Shown: positions 20,156 through 29,058, counted from the stretch's first letter. The stretch is 53,203 bases of DNA from an uncultured Methanobrevibacter sp. (GCF_902801725.1 NZ_CADCJB010000008.1:1-53203); one strand, 5' to 3'. Made by a program: numbers and translations. The notes: a model not told the origin generated them from the letters alone.

Positions 20156-20792
20156 CCACACCTTTTCCAAGTTCAAATGCATTTTCCAAATCTTTAGGAA
20201 ATTGTGTTTGACGAACATGTCTTTTTTTACTTTCATCAAACATATCGGAGACATATCTTGAGTAATTTTTGAATTGGTATGTATCATATACATAAAGATG
20301 TTCCACTTTTGTAAATACACCACTCAAACCCATTTCAAAGTGATCATGCAAATCATGATAACCAATCTGATATGAAACCTCCTCTGGAGCATTCATAGTA
20401 TAAATGTAAGCCAAAGGCATTCTTTTATGTTCTACAACCTCAACTTTACTATAAGCTACGAAAGGAAATATGAATCTCTCCAAAAAGCACCTCATATTTC
20501 CGGTTACATCACTAAGATAAATTGGAGAACCCAATATTATGCCATCAGCATGGACCAATTCTTCCAAAATAGGTTTTAAATCATCCTTTTGCACACATTT
20601 ACCATAATGAGCTCCATTAATCCTTTTGCATGCAAAACAACTTTTGCAACCATGGAAAGGAAAATCATACAGGTCAACTCTTTTCACCTCAGCATCAGGA
20701 AAAACATCCATGACACCCTCCAGGGACTTGTCCAAGAGTTGAGCAGTATTGCAATTTTTCCTTGGTGAACCATTGACAGCAAAAAATTTCAT
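20130..20792 (-). CDS. Iron-sulfur flavoprotein / NADPH-dependent FMN reductase family
   Basis: Flavodoxin-fold protein of 220 aa. The FMN phosphate loop is VNGSPRKNCNT (about residues 6-16), and ILGSPIYLSDVTGNM lies near residues 95-110. A cysteine group HGCKSCFACKR...KCVQKDD (about residues 48-70) resembles the cluster-binding motif of iron-sulfur flavoproteins from methanogens. Its role is probably electron transfer or reduction of a small oxidant; the substrate is unknown. It begins 1 nt after sucC, so it is likely part of the kor-suc operon. Confidence 0.8.
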   Translation of the reverse strand: MKFFAVNGSPRKNCNTAQLLDKSLEGVMDVFPDAEVKRVDLYDFPFHGCKSCFACKRINGAHYGKCVQKDDLKPILEELVHADGIILGSPIYLSDVTGNMRCFLERFIFPFVAYSKVEVVEHKRMPLAYIYTMNAPEEVSYQIGYHDLHDHFEMGLSGVFTKVEHLYVYDTYQFKNYSRYVSDMFDESKKRHVRQTQFPKDLENAFELGKGVAIRAKQLD

Positions 20793-20793
20793 A

Positions 20794-21912
20794 CTATTTA
20801 CTTTCTGCTTTTAACTCATTGCATAGCTCAACAGCCTTAATAGCCGCCTTTTCCATTGAAGTTTCATATGGAATGCCTGCTTCCTCTAAAAGTCTTTGAC
20901 CTTCTTCTTCATTGGTTCCGGTTAATCTGATAACAATGTGGACTTCCCTATCGGTTTGCTTCAATGCATGGATTACACCGCGAGCCACATCATCCGCTTT
21001 TGTAATTCCGCCCAAAACATTCAGGAACACTACTTTAACAGGTTCATAGTTTAAAACAAGGTTTAATGACTGTTTAATGATTTGTTCTGAAGCTCCACCA
21101 CCAATATCAAGGAAAGTTGCAGGTTCTCCACCATTCAATTTAATCATGTCCATAGCAGTCAATGTTAATCCTGCACCATTACCGATTACTGCAATATCTC
21201 CATCCAATTGTACAAAGTCAACACCTTTCTTTTTATAATGGAGTCTTTCGACCAAATCCTGATGTCTGAAGAGTGAATCGTTTTCGACCACCAATTTTGC
21301 ATCCGCAGCAACCAGTCCATCAGGAGTTGAAATCAATGGGTTGATTTCAGCAGTATCTGCATCATATTTGTCGAATACATTGTAGAGTTTCCAAATCATA
21401 TCACCCATCGGAGAGATTAATTCTGATGGAACATTCATCTTACGTGCGATTTCACGTGCTTCATATGGTAAAAATTCAATCAAAGGATTTGGATAGTATT
21501 TGATAATCTTTTCAGGGTTAGTTTTAGCTAAATTTTCAATTTCAACTCCACCCTCACTACTTGCCAAAATTACAGGTCTTCTTGCGCCCCTATCAATAGA
21601 CACAGTTACGAAGAACTCATTTAGAATTTCAGCTTTTTCTTCAATTAAAAGGTGTTTTACCTTTTCACCTTTAATTTCCATTCCTAAAATTTCATCAGCA
21701 ACTTTTAAAGCTTCACCTGGATTATCTGCAAATTTGACACCACCAGCCTTACCTCTTCCACCGGTTAAAACTTGTGCTTTGACAACAACTGGAACATCCA
21801 TTTCAGAAGAAATAGTCATTGCCTCTTCAGGAGAGTAAGCGACATGACCTTCCAAAATTGGTATTCCTTCTTGATTAAAAATTTTTTTTGCAACGTTTTC
21901 AAAAAATTTCAT
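20794..21912 (-). CDS. sucC: Succinyl-CoA synthetase, beta subunit (ADP-forming)
   Basis: ATP-grasp subunit that couples succinate and CoA to nucleotide hydrolysis. Visible: VVKAQVLTGGRGKAGGVKFA near residues 40-60, AEINPL, and the C-terminal GGEPATFLDIGGGA and FLNVLGGITKADDVA segments of the CoA-ligase domain. Length 372 aa is normal. It follows korC by 8 bp (GGTG ribosome-binding site). The alpha subunit (sucD) is not in the window. Placed after korDABC, it makes succinyl-CoA for reductive carboxylation to 2-oxoglutarate. Confidence 0.96.
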   Translation of the reverse strand: MKFFENVAKKIFNQEGIPILEGHVAYSPEEAMTISSEMDVPVVVKAQVLTGGRGKAGGVKFADNPGEALKVADEILGMEIKGEKVKHLLIEEKAEILNEFFVTVSIDRGARRPVILASSEGGVEIENLAKTNPEKIIKYYPNPLIEFLPYEAREIARKMNVPSELISPMGDMIWKLYNVFDKYDADTAEINPLISTPDGLVAADAKLVVENDSLFRHQDLVERLHYKKKGVDFVQLDGDIAVIGNGAGLTLTAMDMIKLNGGEPATFLDIGGGASEQIIKQSLNLVLNYEPVKVVFLNVLGGITKADDVARGVIHALKQTDREVHIVIRLTGTNEEEGQRLLEEAGIPYETSMEKAAIKAVELCNELKAESK

Positions 21913-21920
21913 AATAACAC

Positions 21921-22478
21921 CTAATCCGCTAAAGCATATCCTGCCTCGAAAGCAGCGATATTTTTCTCTTCAGTTCCTTTTGGTACACTAACTTCAATAG
22001 CTTTAATAGCTGCCTCTTTAGATATAACTTTAGTTATTTTTGTAATTGCTCCAACCATAACGATATTTGCTACGATTTTCAATCCGATTTCATCTGTAGC
22101 TGTTTTGGTTGCAGGAGCTTCATAAACTTCAATATTATGTTCCTCAATGAATTCCTTAACATCTTCAACATCAGTTGTTCCAGGATCAACAATCAATGTT
22201 CCCCCGTCTTTCAAATCCACAATATATTTCATTAAAGCTTCGTTAGACATAGCCACTAAAATATCGGGACTTTGAACTTTAGGATAGTCAACAGTGCTGT
22301 CACTGATAACAACTTCACATTTGGAAGCCCCACCACGAGCTTCAGGACCATATGATTGGGTTTGAACAGCTTCCTTATCGTCGAAGAGACTTGCAGACTT
22401 ACCTAAAATAATGCCTGCAAGAATAATTCCCTGACCTCCAAATCCACAAATTCTAATTTCAGTTCTCATTTTATCCAC
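21921..22478 (-). CDS. korC: 2-oxoglutarate:ferredoxin oxidoreductase, gamma subunit
   Basis: 185 aa. The N-terminal EIRICGFGGQGIILAGIILGKSA is the signature of the gamma domain, and TQSYGPEARGGASKCEVVIS follows. It abuts korB directly (0 bp gap). It belongs to the thiamine-diphosphate and Fe-S enzyme that fixes CO2 onto succinyl-CoA using reduced ferredoxin in methanogens. Confidence 0.95.
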   Translation of the reverse strand: MDKMRTEIRICGFGGQGIILAGIILGKSASLFDDKEAVQTQSYGPEARGGASKCEVVISDSTVDYPKVQSPDILVAMSNEALMKYIVDLKDGGTLIVDPGTTDVEDVKEFIEEHNIEVYEAPATKTATDEIGLKIVANIVMVGAITKITKVISKEAAIKAIEVSVPKGTEEKNIAAFEAGYALAD

Positions 22479-23342
22479 CTATAACTCCGCTTCATATGCA
22501 GAATTGATAAGAGTTCTCTTACCAGATTTTTCTACACTAATTTTATCAATGTTTTCAGTAAATTCGTCTTTTTGAGTATTTGCAAATTCGCCAACAACTA
22601 TTTTTCCTTCAAGTTCTTTTGGTTTCATCCTTTCGGCAGCGGATTTGAATACTGTATTTGCTTTCATGACAGCAACCATTGCAGTAGGAGTTTTCAACTT
22701 GTTTTTACGACCGAAGTAAGTTGGACATTGTGTTGCAACTTCAATAAATGAAAAACCAGGATTTTTCAATCCTTCTTTTATGGATAAAACAAGGTTTTCA
22801 ATTTGAACTGTAGTCCATCTTGCTGAATAACTGGCTCCAGCAGCCGCAACAAGTTCAGCTAAATGGAATGGAGTATCCTGGTTACCGTATGGAGCAGTTG
22901 TTCCGAAACTGCCTTTAGGAGATGTAGGGCTGATTTGACCCCCAGTCATACCATAAATATTATTATTGATACAAATTACTGTTAAATTAATATTTCTTCT
23001 TGCCGCATGGATTAAATGATTACCACCAATGGATGCTGCATCACCATCACCTGTGAATACTACAACATCCAAATCCTTATTGGCTGTTTTCAAACCGGTT
23101 GCAAAACTCAATGCCCTTCCGTGAGTAGTGTGAAGGGAATCGCATTTTAAATAACCAGGAATTCTTGAAGAACATCCAATTCCGGAAACCATAGCAATAT
23201 TGTCAAAATCCATTTCTGCTTTTTCCATTGCTGCAAGAAATGCATTTATAATAGCCCCATTTCCACAGCCAGGGCAGAAAATGTGAGGCAATCTGTCTTC
23301 TCTTAAATAAGGGAGAAATCTATTTTGTTTATGTTCAGTCAT
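22479..23342 (-). CDS. korB: 2-oxoglutarate:ferredoxin oxidoreductase, beta subunit
   Basis: 287 aa, binds thiamine diphosphate and a [4Fe-4S] cluster. The N-terminal PHIFCPGCGNGAI gives two cluster cysteines. The TPP motif is VVFTGDGDAASIGGNHL followed by NNNIYGMTGGQISPT, whose TGGQ-S-T pattern is typical of the Kor/Vor group. It lies 1 nt after korA. Confidence 0.96.
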   Translation of the reverse strand: MTEHKQNRFLPYLREDRLPHIFCPGCGNGAIINAFLAAMEKAEMDFDNIAMVSGIGCSSRIPGYLKCDSLHTTHGRALSFATGLKTANKDLDVVVFTGDGDAASIGGNHLIHAARRNINLTVICINNNIYGMTGGQISPTSPKGSFGTTAPYGNQDTPFHLAELVAAAGASYSARWTTVQIENLVLSIKEGLKNPGFSFIEVATQCPTYFGRKNKLKTPTAMVAVMKANTVFKSAAERMKPKELEGKIVVGEFANTQKDEFTENIDKISVEKSGKRTLINSAYEAEL

Positions 23343-23343
23343 T

Positions 23344-24465
23344 TTAGTTTCCTCCTAACCTATCGACTTGCTCTAAAATTTCATCAGGAGTTGGCAAAAG
23401 TCCTCCGATGACACCCATCAGATGGACATTGGAATTCCTTTTGCATGCGCGGTCAACTTCATAATACATCTGACCCAAATTCATTTCAACTACAAGTATG
23501 TCTTTTGCGTCTTTTGTCAACTCGGCAATCTTTTCATCAGGGAACGGCCAAGGAGTATCTATCTTAATGAAGCCGACTTTCTTATCGCTTCTTTTCATAG
23601 CTTCAACAACAGACCTTACAGGCGCTCCATAGGATACTATGATAATATCTGCTCCTTCACAGTTTTCAGCTTTTAGAGAACAAATCTTATCTTTATTGTT
23701 TAGAACTTTATCACAAATTCTTTGAATGAGTTTATCGTGAGTTTCAGGATTGTTTGTATCCGGATAACCTCTCTCATCGTGAGTGAGTCCGGTTACATGT
23801 ATGTTAAATCCGTCACCGAAAGCAGGCATCGGTGTTGTTCCGTTTTCAATATTTTCAAACGGCAGGAAATCATCTGATTTTTCAGGTCTTTTTCTTGGGA
23901 CGATTTCAATATTTTCATCCACAACTATCTTTTCCCTCATATGTCCAATGACCTCATCCGCCATGACAAAAACAGGCACCCTGTACTCTTCAGCCAAATT
24001 GAATGCCTTTACTGTGAAATCAAAAAATTCCTGTACGCTTGACGGGGACAGCGCAATAGGCTCATAATCCCCATGAGATCCCCAGCGAGCTTGCATCATA
24101 TCACCTTGAGCAGCCATGGTCGGTTGAGCAGTTGAAGGAGAACCTCTTTGAACATCAACAATAACTATCGGAGTTTCGCTCATGAATGCATAACCGATAT
24201 TTTCCTGCATCAATGAAATACCCGGTCCTGATGTTGCAGTCATTGACTTGGCACCTCCCCAAGAACCACCGATGATAGCGCCAGCAGATGCAATTTCATC
24301 TTCCATCTGGACAAATGAACCACCAACTTTTGGCAATTCACGGGCTAAAGTTTCTGCAATTTCTGTAGATGGAGTAATAGGATAACCTGCAAAGAATCTG
24401 CAACCTGCAGCTATTGCTCCTTTAGCACATGCTTCATTTCCTTGAATAAAAAATTCTTCAGACAT
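23344..24465 (-). CDS. korA: 2-oxoglutarate:ferredoxin oxidoreductase, alpha subunit
   Basis: 373 aa. Typical of the alpha domain: GNEACAKGAIAAGCRFFAGYPITPSTEI at the N-terminus, EDEIASAGAIIGGSWGGAKSMTATSGPGISLM, and PIVIVDVQRGSPSTAQPT. The VQRGSPSTAQPT form favours the 2-oxoglutarate rather than the pyruvate enzyme. Two nt after korD. Confidence 0.96.
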   Translation of the reverse strand: MSEEFFIQGNEACAKGAIAAGCRFFAGYPITPSTEIAETLARELPKVGGSFVQMEDEIASAGAIIGGSWGGAKSMTATSGPGISLMQENIGYAFMSETPIVIVDVQRGSPSTAQPTMAAQGDMMQARWGSHGDYEPIALSPSSVQEFFDFTVKAFNLAEEYRVPVFVMADEVIGHMREKIVVDENIEIVPRKRPEKSDDFLPFENIENGTTPMPAFGDGFNIHVTGLTHDERGYPDTNNPETHDKLIQRICDKVLNNKDKICSLKAENCEGADIIIVSYGAPVRSVVEAMKRSDKKVGFIKIDTPWPFPDEKIAELTKDAKDILVVEMNLGQMYYEVDRACKRNSNVHLMGVIGGLLPTPDEILEQVDRLGGN

Positions 24466-24467
24466 TT

Positions 24468-24731
24468 CTATTTCTCCTTTGTAAAGTTAGGATTGAAATT
24501 AACATCATTGCCGTCTTTCATCCACCAATTTTCTGGTAAATCAACTGTAATGGCTTGATCTGGACATGCCACTTCACAGGTACCGCACTTTGTACATCTC
24601 TCTTCGAACTTAGTAAAAGGTAATTGAACACCTTTCTTGTTAGTTTCCGGAGATATTGCATATACATTCTTATAACACATGAATAAGCAAAGATGACATC
24701 CTTTACATAAATCTTCATCAATAATAATCAA
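24468..24731 (-). CDS. korD: 2-oxoglutarate:ferredoxin oxidoreductase, delta (ferredoxin) subunit
   Basis: 87-aa 2[4Fe-4S] ferredoxin-type subunit. First cluster motif CKGCHLCLFMC (Tyr replaces the usual Pro after the fourth Cys); second motif CTKCGTCEVACP. It passes electrons to the catalytic subunits. The start is TTG (24729-24731), about 9 nt after AGGAG. First gene of the korDABC-sucC operon. Confidence 0.94.
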   Translation of the reverse strand: MIIIDEDLCKGCHLCLFMCYKNVYAISPETNKKGVQLPFTKFEERCTKCGTCEVACPDQAITVDLPENWWMKDGNDVNFNPNFTKEK

Positions 24732-24776
24732 TTTTAAAATCTCCTAATATATTTATCATAAATAAATATAGAATAT

Positions 24777-24788
24777 GAATTATATATG
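24777..24788 (-). promoter_or_regulatory. TATA-box promoter of korDABC-sucC
   Basis: On the minus strand CATATATAATTC lies about 45-55 bp before the korD TTG, giving a predicted leader of about 25 nt that includes the AGGAG ribosome-binding site. It sits in the 118-bp divergent spacer shared with the fumarase gene, whose own candidate TATA is TTTAAATAGG near 24799-24808 on the plus strand. Confidence 0.45.
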
Positions 24789-24849
24789 TTAATAAACATT
24801 TAAATAGGTTATGAAAAAAGTGAAAAATTAAAAAATATATTAAAAATTA

Positions 24850-25359
24850 ATGTCAAAACAAATAATTATGAAAGATTTAACTACACCAATCAGCGATGAT
24901 GATTTATCCAATCTTAATGTGGGCGACCAGATTACGATTTCAGGAACAATCTACACCGGCCGTGATGCAGCACTTCCCCAATTTGTTGACTTAATCAAAA
25001 GGGGCAACGTTCCATTTGATACTAATGGAATGGTCATTATGCATACCGCTTTCAGCAAAGCAGGCATCGCCCCGACAACAAGCAACAAGGAAGAAATCGA
25101 ATCCACAATCGGATTTTTAAGCGAAAACGGCGTCAAGATACATATCGGAAAGGGAATGCTGAGCGATGATACTGCCAAATCCCTAGAAAAGAACAATTCA
25201 ATTTTTGCAATAACCCCGCCCGTAGCTGCACTGCTTACAAGCAAAGTATTGGAAAAGGAATGTGTTTTGTTTGAGAAAGAAGGTATGGAAGCCATGTACA
25301 GGCTAAAAGTAGACAAGATTCCTGCAATTGTAGCAATCCACAACGGTAAAAAAATCTAA
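24850..25359 (+). CDS. Fumarate hydratase, beta subunit
   Basis: C-terminal subunit of class I ([4Fe-4S]) fumarase, 169 aa. Recognisable by ISGTIYTGRDAALPQF near residues 30-48, and ITPPVAALLTSKVLE and EAMYRLKVDKIPAIVAI near the C-terminus. It interconverts malate and fumarate with an alpha subunit that is encoded elsewhere. It diverges from korD, linking two steps of the reductive TCA branch. No ribosome-binding site is visible. Confidence 0.9.
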   Translation: MSKQIIMKDLTTPISDDDLSNLNVGDQITISGTIYTGRDAALPQFVDLIKRGNVPFDTNGMVIMHTAFSKAGIAPTTSNKEEIESTIGFLSENGVKIHIGKGMLSDDTAKSLEKNNSIFAITPPVAALLTSKVLEKECVLFEKEGMEAMYRLKVDKIPAIVAIHNGKKI

Positions 25360-25931
25360 TCCATTTTAATGTCTCTGAGGTAGCGTGCGGGAACCCCAGC
25401 AACGACAGTATTCTCATCCACATCCTTTGTGACAACTGCACCGGCAGCAATGATAGCATTTCTGCCGACAGTAACGCCCGGAAGGATTGTAACATTGGAT
25501 CCAATCCACACACCGTCGCCTATCCTAATAGGAGCTGGAATCAAATTGCCTCTTCTTTGAGGATTTTCTTCATGGTTCAGTGTAGCAAAAACAGCATTGT
25601 GGCCAATCAGCACATTATCACCAATATAAATGCCTCCCTCATCCTGGAATCTGCAGCCGGAATTGAGGAAAACGTTTTTTCCGATATGTATGTTTTTTCC
25701 AAAATCAGTTGTAAACGGCGGGAACAGTCTAAAATCATCACTGACCTCTTCACCAATCAATTCGGAGAACAATTCACGAATCTCATCAAGGTCATGATAC
25801 TTGCAATTAATCTCACAGGTGATTTTCTGTGCCTCCTGAGAGTAGTAATTGCATGTGGAGACCGCTTCTTTATCCATAGTCAGTGTCTTTTCTTCGTTGA
25901 AAATAGCCAACAGTTCTTCAAGTTCTAACAT
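25356..25931 (-). CDS. Maltose/galactoside O-acetyltransferase family (LbH)
   Basis: 191-aa acyltransferase with left-handed beta-helix hexapeptide repeats (IGKNVFLNSGCRF, IGDNVLIGHNAVFA, IGSNVTILPGVTVGRNAIIAAGAVVTKDV), preceded by the MAT N-terminal region including CNYYSQEAQK. HNAVFATLNHE carries the catalytic histidine of the family. It probably acetylates a sugar from acetyl-CoA; the substrate is not known. It converges on the fumarase gene with a 4-bp overlap. Confidence 0.88.
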   Translation of the reverse strand: MLELEELLAIFNEEKTLTMDKEAVSTCNYYSQEAQKITCEINCKYHDLDEIRELFSELIGEEVSDDFRLFPPFTTDFGKNIHIGKNVFLNSGCRFQDEGGIYIGDNVLIGHNAVFATLNHEENPQRRGNLIPAPIRIGDGVWIGSNVTILPGVTVGRNAIIAAGAVVTKDVDENTVVAGVPARYLRDIKMD

Positions 25932-25988
25932 GAAGGGTAATATGTAAAAAGTAGTATATTAAATTATGTAAAAAAAAGTAAGGGAAAA

Positions 25989-26007
25989 GAGTTATTTAAA
26001 ATAACTC
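25989..26007 (-). terminator. Hairpin terminator after the FKBP gene
   Basis: Perfect inverted repeat with 9-nt arms GAGTTATTT and AAATAACTC around one central base. On the minus strand it begins 11 nt after the end of the FKBP gene and is followed by T-rich sequence with a run of eight T near 25970-25977. Confidence 0.6.
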
Positions 26008-26018
26008 ATAAAATAAGT

Positions 26019-26753
26019 TTATTCTTCATCTTCTTCGTCGTCGGATTCTTCTCTTTTTTCAAACTCGTCAACGAAGTTTACTTTGGTAATGTTTTCTATG
26101 TTATCCCAGATATCTTTAGCGATTCTGAATCTTGCAAAGGTAACATCCATGTAGGATTGTTGGTCGAATTTAGCCATTTCATCCAATTTGATGTTTGCAA
26201 CGCCGTCTACGATATCAATTTCAGTTTTGTCAACATCAACATTAGGGTTGGAGTAGTGTAACTCAATCATACTTTTGATTTTTTCTGCTTCATCTTCGAT
26301 GATTTCTGTTACTTCAACATCATAAATTAAGTCTTTACCTGCTAATTCGTGGTTGAAATCGACTTTAACTCTTCCACCGTTTACGGTTAAGATTTTACCG
26401 GTAGCGCCTTCAGATTGGATTTTCATACCAGGAACAGGGTTCATGCCTTGTTTTCTGAATTCTTTGATTGGCACTAACTGAATCATTTTAGGATCTCTTG
26501 CACCGAATGCATTATCGGAATCCACTTCAATGTGTTTAGTGTCACCTTCTTTCAAACCTATAATTGCTTCTTCAATAGCAGGTAATAAGTGGTTTCCTCC
26601 AACAACAATAGGAATTGGTTTGTAAGTTTTGTTTTCTTCAAAAATACCTGCTTCTTGTGCTATTTCATCATAAGTAGTATCAAATACATCATCAGTTTCT
26701 TTAACTTTACCAGTGAAATTTACTCTAACAAAATCTCCGTTTTCTATAGCCAT
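26019..26753 (-). CDS. FKBP-type peptidyl-prolyl cis-trans isomerase (SlyD-like)
   Basis: Long archaeal FKBP, 244 aa, acting as prolyl isomerase and chaperone. FKBP core: FVRVNFTGKVKETDDVFDTT at residues 8-27, then GGNHLLPAIEEAIIGLKEGDTKHIEV, an insert-in-flap segment, and VNGGRVKVDFNHELAGKDLIYDVEV. Beyond about residue 150 is an added C-terminal domain and an acidic tail (EESDDEEDEE). The ATG follows TTTAGGAG. It appears monocistronic. Confidence 0.92.
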   Translation of the reverse strand: MAIENGDFVRVNFTGKVKETDDVFDTTYDEIAQEAGIFEENKTYKPIPIVVGGNHLLPAIEEAIIGLKEGDTKHIEVDSDNAFGARDPKMIQLVPIKEFRKQGMNPVPGMKIQSEGATGKILTVNGGRVKVDFNHELAGKDLIYDVEVTEIIEDEAEKIKSMIELHYSNPNVDVDKTEIDIVDGVANIKLDEMAKFDQQSYMDVTFARFRIAKDIWDNIENITKVNFVDEFEKREESDDEEDEE

Positions 26754-27286
26754 AATAATTACGCTCCTAAATAATTTTGATTAAATAATTTGTTAATAAA
26801 TATAACATAGTATTAAGTGAAATATCAACAACTTTCTCTTTACACTAATTATACAACAAATAATTATGTACTTTTTACTTTATATAGTTACTGTTGAATG
26901 TATTAAAATATATAAAAATTCAAAATCCCCATTCACAATATATTGAACCCAACATGAAAACTGGCAATGTATGCATTTGATAGTCTAGAAAAAAATGTTT
27001 GGAATAGAATAATTTTATTGTTACACTCCATTATGAAGATTATATAAAATTATAAATGCATATTTGAATTTTAATTGAGTTATTCCAATCTTTTCAAAAT
27101 AATATTGAAAATAGAAAGCATTTTATTATTTCATTCAGAAACATTATAATTAATCAGAAATATTATGTAATATATTTAAAACATATTTTTTGCAAATTTT
27201 AAATAATTCTAAATTAATTACAATATTTAATTATAAATCAATTAATAGTAAATTTTGTGATATGCCTCAACAATCCTTGTTTATGA

Positions 27287-27400
27287 AGCAATGCTGAATG
27301 CAAACTTGATGACACAACAATCGAAACTCAAATTGAAAAGATGGAAACCGGACATAATTATTATAATAATACTTTCCAAATGCTCTCGGTAAAAATCTAA
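27287..27400 (+). pseudogene. Possible 37-codon gene remnant upstream of DUF763
   Basis: After an in-frame TGA at 27284-27286 the frame is open for 37 codons to the TAA at 27398-27400. The polar, helix-like peptide includes LDDTTIETQIEKMETGHNYY. There is no start codon at its head and no ribosome-binding site. The stretch is less A/T-rich than its surroundings, which is why I note it. No family is recognised. Confidence 0.2.
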
Positions 27401-27408
27401 TATAAATA
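27401..27408 (+). promoter_or_regulatory. TATA box for a probably leaderless DUF763 mRNA
   Basis: TATAAATA lies 27 bp before the ATG at 27428. With the usual spacing the transcript would begin at or within a base or two of the start codon, and no ribosome-binding site is present, so a leaderless mRNA is likely. Confidence 0.45.
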
Positions 27409-27427
27409 AAAAATATAAAAAATTACC

Positions 27428-28522
27428 ATGCAAAGAAGAGGAGCAGTTAATTTACCACTTCATGGAGGCCATCCACCAGCATGGCTATTTTCAAGAATGG
27501 TTGATTTGTCAGGAGCTTTGGCTTCAGTAATCATAGAGGAATACAGTTTAAATGAATTTTTAAACAGAATTTCTAATCCTTACTGGTTTCAAGCATTTTC
27601 CTGCGTTTTAGGTTTTGATTGGCATTCCTCAGGAACCACAACAACCACGTTAGGAGCCCTGAAAGCATCACTGTCTCCCGAAGAACATGGAATTTATCTG
27701 ACTGGAGGCAAAGGAGCGCGATCCAGAAAAACACCCGAAGGAATAGAACATGCGGGAGAAGTATTTAACCTGAAAACCAAAACAACTGAAAAGCTCGTTG
27801 AGACAAGCAAATTATCTGCCAAAATTGATAATTCATGCATTCAGGATGGATACACATTATATCAGCACAACTTCTTTGTAACCGAAAAAGGCGATTGGGC
27901 CGTTGTTCAGCAAGGCTTAAACACCGAAACAAAATATGCTCGTAGATACCATTGGCTTGGAGAGGAGGTAGACAAACTATTGAATGACCCCCACAGCGGG
28001 ATTTCATGCGATAAAAAAACCCCCAATACACTAAACATGTCTTCAAAAGACAGCAAGGAAGCACAAAAAATAAGCGTTGATTTGATAAATGACAATCCTA
28101 ATCATTTAAGACAATATTTTAAAAGAAAGGACAATCAAATGCTATTGGAAGATTTTACAATGCCCGAACACCACCCTGTCTTAGACATGGACATTTCAGA
28201 TAAGGAATTTGAAGTCTTAACGAAAGCCTGGGAAATACAGCCTGAAAATTATGAGGAACTAATTCTCCTTCAGGGAATAGGTCCTAAAAAAATAAGGGCA
28301 CTGGCATTAATATCAGATTTGGTCTATGGAGAACCTGCAAGCTGGAAGGATCCGGTGAAATACAGTTTTACCCACGGAGGAAAAGACGGTTTTCCATATC
28401 CTGTTGACAGGGAAGTCTATGACAATTCAATAGAAACCATCAGAGATGCCATTGACCAGGCAAAAATAAAAAAAGATGATAAATTAAAAGCCGTTAAAAG
28501 ACTGGACGACTTCATATCCTAA
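27428..28522 (+). CDS. DUF763 family protein
   Basis: 364 aa. The N-terminus MQRRGAVNLPLHGGHPPAWLFSRM is the hallmark of DUF763, a family of unknown function common in archaea. FGFDWHSSG-like residues (LGFDWHSSGTTTTTLGALK), HHPVLDMDIS and a C-terminal helix-hairpin-helix-like motif, LILLQGIGPKKIRALALISD (about residues 278-297), follow. The last suggests nucleic-acid contact. It ends converging on the trm56 gene with a 4-bp overlap. No function is asserted. Confidence 0.85.
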   Translation: MQRRGAVNLPLHGGHPPAWLFSRMVDLSGALASVIIEEYSLNEFLNRISNPYWFQAFSCVLGFDWHSSGTTTTTLGALKASLSPEEHGIYLTGGKGARSRKTPEGIEHAGEVFNLKTKTTEKLVETSKLSAKIDNSCIQDGYTLYQHNFFVTEKGDWAVVQQGLNTETKYARRYHWLGEEVDKLLNDPHSGISCDKKTPNTLNMSSKDSKEAQKISVDLINDNPNHLRQYFKRKDNQMLLEDFTMPEHHPVLDMDISDKEFEVLTKAWEIQPENYEELILLQGIGPKKIRALALISDLVYGEPASWKDPVKYSFTHGGKDGFPYPVDREVYDNSIETIRDAIDQAKIKKDDKLKAVKRLDDFIS

Positions 28523-29058
28523 CGGTTTTCATTGTGGATATTGACATTCTTTCCGTGAGCGGTCGGAATGACTTCAAGCACAGGATTTTCAAATTCCAAT
28601 TCAAACTCCTTGCCATCCATCAACAAATGCTGGAATACCGCAAGTGAAGACACTTCAGAGTGAGGTTGGGTTGTAACGGAAACATTCCAATCTGCAGCCT
28701 TGTAAACCTTTCCAGGAACTTTAGCACCGCCAACAACAATCAAAATATCAGAACCGTCCTGCCTGATTTCAGGAGCCACTTCATGAGCCTGTGACCCGTA
28801 CATTGTCAGGTGAACTACTTTTCCGCCGTCAGCTTTCCACTTATTGATGATGCCCATATAACTTTCAGTGTATTCAATTTCAAAATTTCCACCGAATCTT
28901 GATGATGTATCCCTTACGTTTTCCATGAGTTTATTATCCCTTTCGCCTGCAAGATAGATTTTGCTTGCTCCAAATGCACGGGCAGTCAAGCATACATGAG
29001 TTGTTATACGAGTATCCCTTTTTAATCTGTGATCCAATCTTAAAACATTTACATTCAT
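28519..29058 (-). CDS. trm56: tRNA (cytidine(56)-2'-O)-methyltransferase
   Basis: Archaeal SPOUT methyltransferase that methylates the 2'-OH of C56 in the T loop of tRNAs. Visible: VLRLDHRLKRDTRITTHVCLTARAFGA at the N-terminus, HLTMYGSQ, and the knot segment ILIVVGGAKVPGKVYKAADWNVSVTTQPHSEVSSLA. About 179 aa, the family size. The start is the ATG at 29056-29058, giving MNVNVLRLDHR; an in-frame TTG three codons earlier is less likely. Confidence 0.93.
   Translation of the reverse strand: MNVNVLRLDHRLKRDTRITTHVCLTARAFGASKIYLAGERDNKLMENVRDTSSRFGGNFEIEYTESYMGIINKWKADGGKVVHLTMYGSQAHEVAPEIRQDGSDILIVVGGAKVPGKVYKAADWNVSVTTQPHSEVSSLAVFQHLLMDGKEFELEFENPVLEVIPTAHGKNVNIHNENR

Larger units (their letters stand above)
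26754..27427. other. 674-bp AT-rich spacer
   Basis: The longest gene-free stretch in the window. It must hold the FKBP promoter at its left end and the DUF763 promoter at its right end. Most of it is low-complexity A/T. The last 130 bp are less A/T-rich and contain a possible decayed reading frame, listed separately. I see no RNA gene or repeat array. Confidence 0.6.
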
